Assembly: GCF_008033385.1 (NCBI RefSeq)
Contig: NZ_VOGY01000005.1
Span: 1 to 64,000 of the forward strand
Reading direction: 5' to 3'
From: Algibacter pacificus
GTDB taxonomy: Bacteria > Bacteroidota > Bacteroidia > Flavobacteriales > Flavobacteriaceae
Length of the DNA stretch: 64,000 bases
Below the pieces are notes generated by a model. It searched no databases and was not told where the DNA came from. It saw nothing but the letters and a program-made list of their open reading frames with translations. Positions 1-8,224 of this stretch are shown here, piece after piece; position 1 is the first letter of the stretch, and each line of letters opens with the position of its first letter. The position numbers and the translations under genes are program-made.

Positions 1-95
1 ACACTTATCTTTAGATTATAAAACACCTAATATGGTATACAAATTATCAGCCTAAATTCAATTTTTAACCTGTAGCCATATTTCAGGACAAGACA
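1..95 (+). mobile_element. Right end of an IS3-family insertion sequence (partial)
   Basis: The first 55 bases encode the C-terminal tail of an IS3-type transposase. They are followed by about 40 noncoding bases ending in AGGACAAGACA (85-95). That reads as a terminal inverted repeat, since its complement starts with TGTC, typical of IS3-family ends. Immediately after base 95 the sequence is recognisably rimK, so 95 is the probable junction. The left end lies outside the window, so neither the matching repeat nor the target duplication can be seen. The family assignment rests on the protein tail and the end sequence only. Confidence 0.6.
2..55 (+). CDS. IS3-family transposase, C-terminal fragment
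   Basis: The frame opening at base 2 reads HLSLDYKTPNMVYKLSA and stops at TAA 53-55. The motif HLSLDYKTPNMVY is the usual end of the DDE integrase core (OrfB) of IS3-family transposases, where a His-x-Ser-Leu stretch and KTPxxVY close the domain. Only 17 residues fall inside the window; the catalytic residues lie upstream. It is the only trace of a transposase in the window. Confidence 0.6.
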   Translation, partial: HLSLDYKTPNMVYKLSA

Positions 96-674
96 AAACT
101 GCGTAGTTTCCAGCGGTTGTCTAAAGCCGGAATTGGGATGCCAAAAACCGTGTTTACCAATTATTCTCGCGATGTGGAACGTGTTATTAAACATGTTGGC
201 GGAACACCTGTAATTATTAAGCTTTTGGAAGGAACTCAGGGTTTGGGGGTGGTTTTAGCGGAAACTAAAAATGCAGCCGAATCGGTTTTAGAAGCTTTTA
301 ATGGCTTGCAAGCTCGTGCTTTGGTGCAGGAATATATTGCAGAAGCTAAAGGTGCAGATTTACGGGCTTTAGTGGTGGACGGCCAAGTGGTTGGCGCTAT
401 GAAACGCCAAGGGAAAGAAGGCGAGTTTCGTTCTAATCTACACCGTGGCGGATCGGCAGTGATTGTAAAATTAAATCACGATGAGTTGAAGGTGGCGATG
501 AATGCAGCGCAAGCCTTAAAATTACCCGTTTGTGGTGTGGATATGTTACAGTCGGAACGTGGACCATTACTTTTGGAAGTAAATTCCACGCCTGGTTTAG
601 AAGGTATTGAAAGCGCTACGGGACGCAATATTGCAAAAAATATTATTGTTTATATTGAAAAAAACACCAAATAA
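96..674 (+). pseudogene. rimK: RimK-type ribosomal protein S6 glutamate ligase, 5' end removed by IS insertion
   Basis: RimK is an ATP-grasp enzyme that adds glutamates to the C-terminus of ribosomal protein S6. The frame is open from 96 and reads [18 protein letters not shown], the family's sequence from about residue 105 of roughly 300. It keeps the nucleotide-binding segment ([15 protein letters not shown]), [10 protein letters not shown] and the metal-binding [15 protein letters not shown]. The N-terminal third is missing because IS3-like sequence ends at 95. The first possible start is a TTG at 117, but a product from there would lack the N-terminal domain. The gene is therefore probably inactive, unless the 5' part left of the window is expressed separately. 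The next gene starts directly after the stop, so the two were co-transcribed. Confidence 0.75.
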
Positions 675-1649
675 ATGCCAGAATTAAGTAATAACATTTT
701 AACTATTTTAGGAGAGGATATACGCCCAGGAGAACGTAGAGAGGTTAATTTTGATGTTGCTAATTTGCATACTTCAACACCGGTAAATGTGCCGGTTATT
801 ATTGAGCGTGCTAAAAAACCTGGGCCCACAGTGCTTTTTACTGCGGGAATTCATGGCGATGAGGTGAACGGTGTGGAAATTGTACGTCAACTTATTGCTA
901 AAGGCATTAATAAACCAAAGATTGGAACCATTATTTGCATTCCGGTTATTAATGTGTTCGGATTTATAAATTTAAAACGAGAATTTCCCGATGGTCGGGA
1001 TTTAAACCGCGTGTTTCCGGGAAGTCCTACGGGTTCGTTAGCAGGGCGTGTGGCTTATAAATTGGTGACAGATATTTTACCCCATGTGGATATTATATTA
1101 GATTTTCATACCGGAGGCTCTGGCCGTTTTAATGCACCGCAATTACGATATGTTAAAGGTGATATTCAACTTAATGAATTAGCAAAAGCCTTTGCTGCGC
1201 CTTTTGTTTTATACTCTAAAAATTTATCTAAATCTTTTAGAACGACCTGTTTTAAATTAGGAAAGCCTTTGTTGCTTTTTGAAGGTGGAAAGTCGAACCA
1301 TATTGATGATGTTGTTACTAATTCTGGAGTAAATGGTTGTAAACGGGTTTTAAAACATTTAGGGATGTTAGGGGTTAATTTTAAATCGTCTAGCCCTAGA
1401 AAAGGCAGTATTTTTATTGATGATAGTAAATGGCAACGAGCCAAATTTTCGGGTATGTTTAAAGCATCCGTAGCCATAGGGTCGTATGTGGATAAGCGTG
1501 ATGTTCTGGGGAATATTACCGATCCTTATGGAAAGTTTGACTATGCTGTAAAAGCACCAAATTCAGGATATATTATTAATGTAAACGAATCGCCGATTGT
1601 GTATCAAGGGGATGCTTTATTTCATATTTCTACACGGTTGAAACATTAA
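675..1649 (+). CDS. Succinylglutamate desuccinylase/aspartoacylase family zinc hydrolase
   Basis: This is a 324-residue member of the AstE/AspA carboxypeptidase-like metallohydrolase superfamily. Probable zinc ligands are H60 and E63 in GIHGDEVNG and H145 in DFHTGG. The family motif DGRDLNRVFPG lies at about 106-116. No signal peptide is visible, so it should be cytoplasmic. Its ATG follows the rimK stop without a gap. RimK-type ligases are often paired with such deacylases, so a role in trimming amide-linked glutamates or related modifications is an inference. The upstream IS may have changed its transcription. Confidence 0.85.
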   Translation: MPELSNNILTILGEDIRPGERREVNFDVANLHTSTPVNVPVIIERAKKPGPTVLFTAGIHGDEVNGVEIVRQLIAKGINKPKIGTIICIPVINVFGFINLKREFPDGRDLNRVFPGSPTGSLAGRVAYKLVTDILPHVDIILDFHTGGSGRFNAPQLRYVKGDIQLNELAKAFAAPFVLYSKNLSKSFRTTCFKLGKPLLLFEGGKSNHIDDVVTNSGVNGCKRVLKHLGMLGVNFKSSSPRKGSIFIDDSKWQRAKFSGMFKASVAIGSYVDKRDVLGNITDPYGKFDYAVKAPNSGYIINVNESPIVYQGDALFHISTRLKH

Positions 1650-1665
1650 ATTTTACGTATTTTTG
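1638..1665 (+). promoter_or_regulatory. Sigma-A promoter for the 5-FCL gene
   Basis: TTG (1638-1640), 17 nt, then TATTTTTG (1658-1665), matching the Bacteroidota -7 consensus TAnnTTTG. It lies about 20 nt before the ATG at 1687 and overlaps the end of the preceding gene. Confidence 0.5.
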
Positions 1666-1686
1666 ATTACAAATTCTGAATAGGAT

Positions 1687-2250
1687 ATGACTAAAAACGA
1701 ATTACGTAAAAGGTATAAAAAACTTCGGAAGGCGCTATCTGAAAATCAAATAGACGATTTTAGTTTGGCTATTGCTAATCAGCTTTTAAAATTGCCTGTT
1801 TGGGATTATTCATTTTACCATGTTTTTCTTGCTATTGAAGAACATAAGGAAGTCAATACCGATTATATTCTTAATATTCTATCTGGAAAAGATAAAAATA
1901 TTTTAATTTCTAAAAGTGATTTTAAAACGGGAGCAATGATGCATTTTTTGCTTACCGATAATACCGTGATTAAAAAAAATAGTTATAATATTCCTGAGCC
2001 TGTTGATGGTATTGAGATTTTGGACGACAAAGTTGAGGTGGTTTTTATTCCGCTTTTAGCTTTCGATGAAATAGGTAATCGCGTGGGCTACGGTAAAGGG
2101 TTTTATGATAGGTTCTTAGCCAAATGTAAACCTGAAACTATTAAAATTGGCTTGTCTTTTTTTAATGCTGACGCGGAAATTACCGATGTTTTTGAAAGTG
2201 ATGTGCGTTTGGATTATTGTGTGACTCCGGAGCGGGTTTATCGGTTTTAG
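1687..2250 (+). CDS. 5-formyltetrahydrofolate cyclo-ligase
   Basis: The 187-residue product converts 5-formyl-THF to 5,10-methenyl-THF using ATP, in cytoplasmic one-carbon metabolism. The basic N-terminus (KNELRKRYKKLRKAL) and the hallmark segment IPLLAFDEIGNRVGYGKGFYDR near residues 120-142 identify the family (also called YgfA/Fau/MTHFS). Its length is normal. It has its own promoter-like sequence. It is tail-to-tail with lspA: the TAG here and the lspA stop overlap by 4 bp. Confidence 0.93.
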   Translation: MTKNELRKRYKKLRKALSENQIDDFSLAIANQLLKLPVWDYSFYHVFLAIEEHKEVNTDYILNILSGKDKNILISKSDFKTGAMMHFLLTDNTVIKKNSYNIPEPVDGIEILDDKVEVVFIPLLAFDEIGNRVGYGKGFYDRFLAKCKPETIKIGLSFFNADAEITDVFESDVRLDYCVTPERVYRF

Positions 2251-2867
2251 TTTTTACTAAACGCTTTCTTATTAAAAACAATAAGCATTAAAAAACCCGT
2301 GCTTATGGCCATATCTGCAACATTAAAAACGGGTTCGAAAAAATTGAAACGTTGTCCGCCATATAAAGGAATCCACTTGGGTAGGTCTGCACTAAATAAT
2401 GGGAAATAAAGCATGTCTACTACTTTTCCGTGTAGAAAACCATCATAGCCACCTGTTTCAGGTAAAAATGAAGCTATTTGGTTAAAACTGCTGTCAAATA
2501 AAACGCCGTAGAATACCGAATCTATAATATTTCCTAAGGCACCAGCAAAGATTAATGCAATAGCGGCTATTAGTATTTTAGAACCTTGTTTTTTGGTGGT
2601 ATCTACTAGCCAATAGCCAATACCAAAAATGGCAAAGACTCTAAATAATGTTAAAGCTATTTTTGCAGTTCTGTCATTTATAAATGAAGCAAAATCACTA
2701 ATTTTTGTACCCCAGGCCATACCATCATTTTCAATAAAATATATTTTAAACCATGTAAAAACCTCGACACTATCGTGAAGGGCAAAATGGGTTTTAATAT
2801 AAATTTTACTAATCTGATCGATTAATAAAATGGAAATAATAAGTATAATAGATTTTTTTAAAGACAT
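2247..2867 (-). CDS. lspA: Lipoprotein signal peptidase
   Basis: This is signal peptidase II, the inner-membrane aspartyl protease that cleaves prolipoprotein signal peptides at the lipobox. Four hydrophobic segments are visible. The catalytic aspartates lie in GALGNIIDSVFYG and VFNVADMAIS. I chose the ATG at 2867 (MSLKKSIIL). An in-frame ATG at 2891 would add MRRFYFLN, but those codons are the 3' arm and U-tract of a terminator hairpin of the preceding gene. The order ileS, DksA-like, lspA on one strand is common in Flavobacteriia. Two central loops are long, giving about 206 residues against roughly 165 in enterobacteria. Confidence 0.93.
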   Translation of the reverse strand: MSLKKSIILIISILLIDQISKIYIKTHFALHDSVEVFTWFKIYFIENDGMAWGTKISDFASFINDRTAKIALTLFRVFAIFGIGYWLVDTTKKQGSKILIAAIALIFAGALGNIIDSVFYGVLFDSSFNQIASFLPETGGYDGFLHGKVVDMLYFPLFSADLPKWIPLYGGQRFNFFEPVFNVADMAISTGFLMLIVFNKKAFSKN

Positions 2868-2870
2868 GTT

Positions 2871-2908
2871 TAAAAAATAAAAACGCCTCATGAAAGCATG
2901 AGACGTTT
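2871..2908 (-). terminator. Rho-independent terminator after the DksA-like gene
   Basis: On the minus strand AAACGTCTCATG pairs with CATGAGGCGTTT around a CTTT loop (12 bp with one U-G wobble; plus-strand 2881-2908). It is followed by TTATTTTTT. The hairpin overlaps the longer possible lspA start. lspA must therefore be reached by read-through or have its own start site very close by. Confidence 0.7.
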
Positions 2909-2932
2909 CAAATATAAAATTTTAATTACGAA

Positions 2933-3310
2933 TTATTGCATGTTTTTAGCTTCGATACTCAATGTGGCATGTGGTACAAGTTCTAAACGTTTTTTGTTTA
3001 TTAATTTCCCTGTAACACGACAAACACCGTAAGTTTTATTTTCAATACGAATTAAAGCGTTTTTTAAGTCGCGAATAAATTTTTCTTGACGAATGGCTAA
3101 CTGCGAGTTCGATTCTTTACTCATTACCGCACTACCTTCATCAAAAGCTTTAAATTGTGGCGATGTATCTTCGGTTCCATTGCTATGGTCGTTCATATAC
3201 GCACTTTGTATTAAGGCTAAATCGTGTTGTGCTTTTTTTATTTTTTCTGTAATTAGTACTTTAAATTCTGCTAAATCAGCATCCGAGTATCTTACCGTAT
3301 TTTCTGCCAT
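2933..3310 (-). CDS. TraR/DksA-like protein with degenerate zinc finger
   Basis: The 125-residue protein has an N-terminal helical/coiled-coil half and a C-terminal DksA-type finger region (YGVCRVTGKLINKKRLELVPHATLSIEAK). DksA family members bind the RNA polymerase secondary channel and modulate initiation with ppGpp. In classical DksA four cysteines hold a zinc; here only one is left (C-R-V-T, and L-S-I-E-A where Cys pairs are expected). The fold is therefore probably zinc-free, as in many Bacteroidota relatives. It sits 4 bp downstream of ileS and is probably co-transcribed with it. Confidence 0.85.
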   Translation of the reverse strand: MAENTVRYSDADLAEFKVLITEKIKKAQHDLALIQSAYMNDHSNGTEDTSPQFKAFDEGSAVMSKESNSQLAIRQEKFIRDLKNALIRIENKTYGVCRVTGKLINKKRLELVPHATLSIEAKNMQ

Positions 3311-3314
3311 AATT

Positions 3315-6300
3315 TTAGTTTTTTTCGATATATAATTTGGTATTTACTTCATCGAAAGCAATTTCTATACCATCTTCTAATTTATCAATAATTATTAATT
3401 CGTTTGTTAGTGTTTCAGACTTAATATACGCAAGGTTTGTTTCTACGGCCTTTACAATATGTTCGTCTTTTTGAAAAGTAACATTAATACGATCTGTAAC
3501 TTCAAAACCTGAATCTTTTCGTAAATTTTGTATGCGGTTTATTAATTCTCTCGCAATACCTTCATGACGTAATTCTTCAGAAATTGTAACATCTAAAGCT
3601 ACTGTTAATGAACCTTCGTTTGCAACCAACCACCCTTCGATATCTTGCGATGTTATTTCAACATCTGCACGTTCTAAGGTAATACTTTTTCCGTTAATTT
3701 CGACGTCCAAAATACCATTTTGCTCAATGTCTTTTATGTCGTTCGCTGTGAAGTTATTAACTAATTGCGCTATGGCTTTCATGTCTTTTCCAAAACGGGG
3801 GCCAAGGACTTTAAAGTTTGGTTTTATTTGTTTTACTAAAATATCCGAAGCATCTTCTAAAACTTCAATTTCTTTGACATTAACCTCTGATTTTATAAGG
3901 TCTGCAACGGCTAAAATTTCATTTTTTTGAGATTCACTATCAATAGGAATCATTATTTTTTGTAAAGGTTGTCTTACTTTTATTTTTTCTTTTGCACGTA
4001 ATGAAAGTACTAAAGAGGAAATAATTTGAGCGCTTTCCATCTTGTTTTCTAGAGACTTATCAACAAAATCGGTATTAAATACTGGGAATTCTGATAAGTG
4101 AATACTCTCAAAAGATTCTTTTTTAGTAACCGAATTTAAATCTAAATACAGTTTATCCATAAAGAACGGTGCAATAGGGGCACCTAACTTCGCAATAGTT
4201 TCCATACAGGTGTAAAGTGTTTGGTATGCCGAAATTTTATCTTGTTGGTAATCACCTTTCCAGAAACGTCTTCTACTTAAACGTACAAACCAGTTACTTA
4301 CATAATCTTGTGTGAAATCTGAAATGGCTCTCGCTGCTTTTGTAGGCTCGTAATCGGCATAAAACGCATCTACTTTCTGAATAAGAGTGTGTAATTCTGA
4401 AAGGATCCAGCGATCTATTTCCGGGCGTTCGTTTAATGGAATATCGGCTTCGCTATAGTTGAAGTTATCCAAATTAGCATAAAGCTGAAAGAATGAATAG
4501 GTGTTGTAAAGTGTTCCGAAGAATTTACGTTTTACTTCCTCTATACCTTCTAAATCGAATTTTAAATTATCCCAAGGATTTGCGTTAGCAATCATGTACC
4601 AACGGGTGGCATCGGCACCATAAGTTCCTAAAGTTTCAAATGGATCGACGGCATTCCCTAAACGTTTAGACATTTTTTGTCCGTTTTTATCTAAGACCAA
4701 TCCGTTAGAGACTACGTTTTTGTAAGCCACAGAATCGAAAACCATAGAAGCTATAGCGTGGAGTGTGTAAAACCATCCACGAGTTTGATCGACACCTTCT
4801 GCGATAAAATCGGCTGGGAAGGATTTGTTGTCGTCAATTTTTTCTTTGTTTTCAAAAGGATAGTGCCATTGCGCATAAGGCATAGACCCAGAATCGAACC
4901 AAACATCAATTAAATCGCTTTCGCGTTTCATAGGTTGTCCGCTTGCCGAAACTAAAGTTATTTTGTCAACAATATTTTTGTGTAAATCTATTTTCGCATA
5001 GTTTTCTTCGGAATTGTTTCCAACTTCAAAATCTGCAAAAATATCTTCAGCTAAAACACCTGCGGAAACGGCTTTTGCCATTTCGGCTTTTAATTCTTCA
5101 ACAGAACCAATACAAAGTTCTTCTTTACCATCTTCGGTTCTCCAAATTGGCAATGGAATACCCCAGTAGCGTGAACGCGATAAATTCCAGTCGTTTGCAT
5201 TTGCTAACCAATTACCAAAACGGCCAGTTCCGGTAGCTTTTGGTTTCCAGTTGATGCCTGTGTTAAGCTCGTGCATACGCCCTTTTACATCGGTAATTTT
5301 AATAAACCAAGAATCTAATGGGTAATATAGAATTGGCTTATCTGTACGCCAACAGTGTGGGTAGTTGTGTTTATATTTTTCAACCTTAAAGGCTTTGTTT
5401 TCTTCTTTTAATTTAATAGCAATTTCAACGTCTATAGAGCGTTCGGGAGCTTCACCGTCATCATAATATTCGTTTTTAACATATTTACCACCAAACTCTT
5501 TCATTTCTGGTCTAAAACGACCTTGTAAATCTACAAGTGGTACTAAATTGTCGTTTTCGTCTTTTACAAGCATTGGTGGTATTTCTGGTGTTGCTTGTTT
5601 GGCAACCAAAGCATCGTCTGCTCCAAAAGTTGGTGCGGTGTGTACAATTCCGGTACCATCTTCTGTGGTTACAAAATCTCCAGCAATAACTCTAAAGGCA
5701 TTTTCGGGGTTATCGTTTGGTAAAGCATAAGGTAATAATTGTTCGTATTTAATACCAACAAGATCTTTTCCTTTAAATTCTTTTACAACAAAATATGGAA
5801 TTTTTTTATCACCATCTTTATATTCTAAAAGAGCCGATTTTTCTTCTACACGTTTAAATTTTCCGTCGAATTGTTTGTTAACCAATGGTTTTGCCAAAAT
5901 AACATTCATAGGTTTGAATGTGTATTGATTATAAGTTTCAACTAAAACATAATCAATTTTTGGTCCAACGGTTAGTGCGGTATTACTTGGTAATGTCCAA
6001 GGTGTGGTAGTCCAAGCTATAAAATGGATGTCGCCTTCGTTTTGTAAAAAATCGGGCAAGGTGTTTTCTATGGCTTTAAACTGCGCCACAATAGTGGTGT
6101 CGGTAACATCTTGGTAAGCTCCAGGTTGGTTAACCTCGTGCGAACTTAAACCAGTTCCTGCTTTTGGTGAATAAGGCTGAATAGTATAGCCTTTATACAT
6201 TAAATTTTTAGTGTATATTTCTTTTAATAGCCACCAAACGGTTTCCATGTATTTTGGTTCGTAGGTAATATACGGGTCGTCCATATCTACCCAGTATCCC

Positions 6301-6719
6301 ATTTTTTGAGTTAAGTTGTTCCAAACATCGGTGTAGCGCATAACGGCTTTTCGGCAGGCTGCGTTGTAATCTTCTACCGAAATGGTTTTACCAATATCTT
6401 CTTTGGTAATGCCGAGTTCTTTTTCTACACCTAATTCAATAGGTAAACCATGGGTATCCCAGCCAGCTTTACGCTTTACTTGGTAGCCTTTCATAGTTTT
6501 ATAACGCGGAAAAATATCTTTAATAGCGCGTGCTAAAACATGGTGAACCCCTGGTAAGCCGTTTGCCGAAGGTGGGCCTTCAAAAAACACAAAAGGTTTG
6601 TGACCTTCTCTGGTGGTTACACTTTTTTCAAATATGTTATTTTCTTGCCAATAGTTTAAGATCTGGTCTGCAACATTTGGTAAGTCAAGTCCTTTGTATT
6701 CAGGAAATTTAGCGCTCAT
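3315..6719 (-). CDS. ileS: Isoleucyl-tRNA synthetase, type 2
   Basis: This 1134-residue class I synthetase charges tRNA-Ile. It aligns along its length with the eukaryote-like IleRS2 group (FFEGPPSANG, AGWDTHGLPIELGVEKELG, SYPHCWR-like NYPHCWRTDKP, SWFIKITD). The class I HxGH signature is replaced by G-V-H-H at residues 57-60 (plus-strand 6540-6551). The second signature is KMSKR instead of KMSKS, around residue 685. The CP1 editing domain and the anticodon-binding region are present. IleRS2 enzymes are generally mupirocin-tolerant, and the GxHH swap has been linked to very strong tolerance. The start ATG at 6719 is supported by the conserved N-terminus. Confidence 0.97.
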   Translation of the reverse strand: MSAKFPEYKGLDLPNVADQILNYWQENNIFEKSVTTREGHKPFVFFEGPPSANGLPGVHHVLARAIKDIFPRYKTMKGYQVKRKAGWDTHGLPIELGVEKELGITKEDIGKTISVEDYNAACRKAVMRYTDVWNNLTQKMGYWVDMDDPYITYEPKYMETVWWLLKEIYTKNLMYKGYTIQPYSPKAGTGLSSHEVNQPGAYQDVTDTTIVAQFKAIENTLPDFLQNEGDIHFIAWTTTPWTLPSNTALTVGPKIDYVLVETYNQYTFKPMNVILAKPLVNKQFDGKFKRVEEKSALLEYKDGDKKIPYFVVKEFKGKDLVGIKYEQLLPYALPNDNPENAFRVIAGDFVTTEDGTGIVHTAPTFGADDALVAKQATPEIPPMLVKDENDNLVPLVDLQGRFRPEMKEFGGKYVKNEYYDDGEAPERSIDVEIAIKLKEENKAFKVEKYKHNYPHCWRTDKPILYYPLDSWFIKITDVKGRMHELNTGINWKPKATGTGRFGNWLANANDWNLSRSRYWGIPLPIWRTEDGKEELCIGSVEELKAEMAKAVSAGVLAEDIFADFEVGNNSEENYAKIDLHKNIVDKITLVSASGQPMKRESDLIDVWFDSGSMPYAQWHYPFENKEKIDDNKSFPADFIAEGVDQTRGWFYTLHAIASMVFDSVAYKNVVSNGLVLDKNGQKMSKRLGNAVDPFETLGTYGADATRWYMIANANPWDNLKFDLEGIEEVKRKFFGTLYNTYSFFQLYANLDNFNYSEADIPLNERPEIDRWILSELHTLIQKVDAFYADYEPTKAARAISDFTQDYVSNWFVRLSRRRFWKGDYQQDKISAYQTLYTCMETIAKLGAPIAPFFMDKLYLDLNSVTKKESFESIHLSEFPVFNTDFVDKSLENKMESAQIISSLVLSLRAKEKIKVRQPLQKIMIPIDSESQKNEILAVADLIKSEVNVKEIEVLEDASDILVKQIKPNFKVLGPRFGKDMKAIAQLVNNFTANDIKDIEQNGILDVEINGKSITLERADVEITSQDIEGWLVANEGSLTVALDVTISEELRHEGIARELINRIQNLRKDSGFEVTDRINVTFQKDEHIVKAVETNLAYIKSETLTNELIIIDKLEDGIEIAFDEVNTKLYIEKN

Positions 6720-6789
6720 TTATCATTAATTCTAGTAAGGATGCGAATTTAAGGAATTATACTTAAAACATTAATTTTTTAAAATAAAA

Positions 6790-6822
6790 AAAGACCACTA
6801 AAGTTGTGGTCTTTAAAATTGT
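6790..6822 (-). terminator. Terminator after the TlpA-like gene
   Basis: AAAGACCAC (6790-6798) and GTGGTCTTT (6806-6814) form a 9-bp stem. On the minus strand it is followed by a T-rich run (TTTTTTTATTTT). It lies 30 bp after the TlpA-like stop and separates that gene from ileS. Confidence 0.75.
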
Positions 6823-6843
6823 GTTTATGTTGCTTGTTTTATA

Positions 6844-8181
6844 CTATTCTTCTGTTGTGTTGAAAAAGGCTTGTAAAGCTTTAAAATTTTCGGGTTTTGA
6901 TATAATTTTTTTGTCTTTGTCTAAAATAAAATAGGTTGGTGTTGCTGTAACGTTATAGGCATCGCCTATTTCATTATCCCATTTTCCTTCGCCGTAAACA
7001 TGTATAAAATTCGGGTAATCGTAGGTGAGGCTTTTCCAATTATAAGGTTCATCTTCTAGACCAATAGCAACAACTTTTGCCAAACCTTTATCCAAAGAAT
7101 TTACAAAGGTTTTTAGTTGTGGAATTTCATCTAAACAATGTGAGCAAGTACTACTCCAAAAGACTACAATGTAATTTTTTGCAAGATCTAGTTTGCTTAA
7201 TTGGGTGTCAATAAGTTTACCTTCTTTTTTTATTTTAAGAGGAAAGTCTGGAGCTTTTTTACCAATCGATAAGGTTTTAAAGATAGTTAAGCCGCTAATT
7301 AATTCTTTGTCATTTAGCGCTTTTGCTACGGTCATTAAATAATTGTCTGAAATATAATTGGCAACAGACTCGAAACCTAAATCGGCCATTTGTTCCCATA
7401 AATCAACCAGTAAAATACGTTGCACACCGTAAGGCGCTATTTTTAAAGCGTCGCAAAAAACGTTTATATTATTTTTGTAATTGGTGGCATCATCTTCTGC
7501 TTCCGATGACATTCCAAATACGTAATTCAGCATTTTTTCTTCTAAAAAACTGGAGCTTTGTAATGTTGGATTATTAAAATCTACATAATCGAAATAATGC
7601 GATTTTAATTGGTTTTTATAGGTTTCCAAATCTTCAAAATCGCTTGGAACAAAAGGTTTATTGGCTTTTATAAATTCTAAAGCAATCATGCCTTGGGCTG
7701 CTTTTTCAAACTCGTGTTGTGTGTCTTGTTGTGTTTTAAAAATAGATTTTAAAGCTTTTGTTTTTTTACTTCCCGATCTAAAGAAATTACCAATGCTTTG
7801 GGTTACCATAGACATGCTGTTGGTGTAGGAAGCTAAAAGTTTATTTTCGGAAGATTTTTGAAACATAACCCCAGTTTCAGAATTAAAAGTCAATTCAATA
7901 TCTTCTTTGCCGTTGTAAATCACGTCGAAATTGTAATCCTCTTGTGGTACGGCATAAACCACACGATATATGCCTTTTGTGTGTGTAGAATCTAACTGAA
8001 ATTCAAAACCCCCGGTTTCTTTATCCACTTCGGAATTAGCAATATAAGCAGATAGGGTTGGTGTTACTTTGTAAAGTAAAGCAAAATTGTAATCTTTTGC
8101 AGGAGAGAATGTGCCTTTTATGCTATGTTGGGCAAATAAAAAACTAGGTAATAAGAGGATTAAATAGAGTAAACGTTTCAC
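6844..8181 (-). CDS. TlpA-family thiol-disulfide oxidoreductase
   Basis: The 445-residue protein begins with a signal peptide (MKRLLYLILLLPSFLFA, then Q), so it acts outside the cytoplasm. An N-terminal DUF4369-like region is followed by a helical middle. The C-terminal thioredoxin domain carries the active site C-S-H-C in FWSSTCSHCLDEIP near residue 346, and the cis-proline segment TATPTYFILDKD. Such proteins reduce or isomerise disulfides or support cytochrome c maturation; the substrate here is unknown. It lies 43 bp downstream of mfd and may be co-transcribed with it. Confidence 0.85.
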   Translation of the reverse strand: MKRLLYLILLLPSFLFAQHSIKGTFSPAKDYNFALLYKVTPTLSAYIANSEVDKETGGFEFQLDSTHTKGIYRVVYAVPQEDYNFDVIYNGKEDIELTFNSETGVMFQKSSENKLLASYTNSMSMVTQSIGNFFRSGSKKTKALKSIFKTQQDTQHEFEKAAQGMIALEFIKANKPFVPSDFEDLETYKNQLKSHYFDYVDFNNPTLQSSSFLEEKMLNYVFGMSSEAEDDATNYKNNINVFCDALKIAPYGVQRILLVDLWEQMADLGFESVANYISDNYLMTVAKALNDKELISGLTIFKTLSIGKKAPDFPLKIKKEGKLIDTQLSKLDLAKNYIVVFWSSTCSHCLDEIPQLKTFVNSLDKGLAKVVAIGLEDEPYNWKSLTYDYPNFIHVYGEGKWDNEIGDAYNVTATPTYFILDKDKKIISKPENFKALQAFFNTTEE

Positions 8182-8224
8182 AATTTTGAAAATGTATTTA
8201 TTTAATTTTAAAATGAAACAAAAA

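Noticed and set aside
1166-1477. Minus-strand frame of 103 codons
   Set aside because: Lies wholly inside the AspA-type hydrolase gene; no family similarity or own start signals.
4943-5236. Plus-strand frame of 97 codons
   Set aside because: Antisense to ileS, which is conserved throughout; the translation is Leu/Gln-rich as expected for a shadow.
6720-6789. T-box or other riboswitch before ileS (and in the trpS leader)
   Set aside because: Only a 70-nt AT-rich leader before ileS and a short hairpin before trpS; none of the conserved T-box parts was seen.
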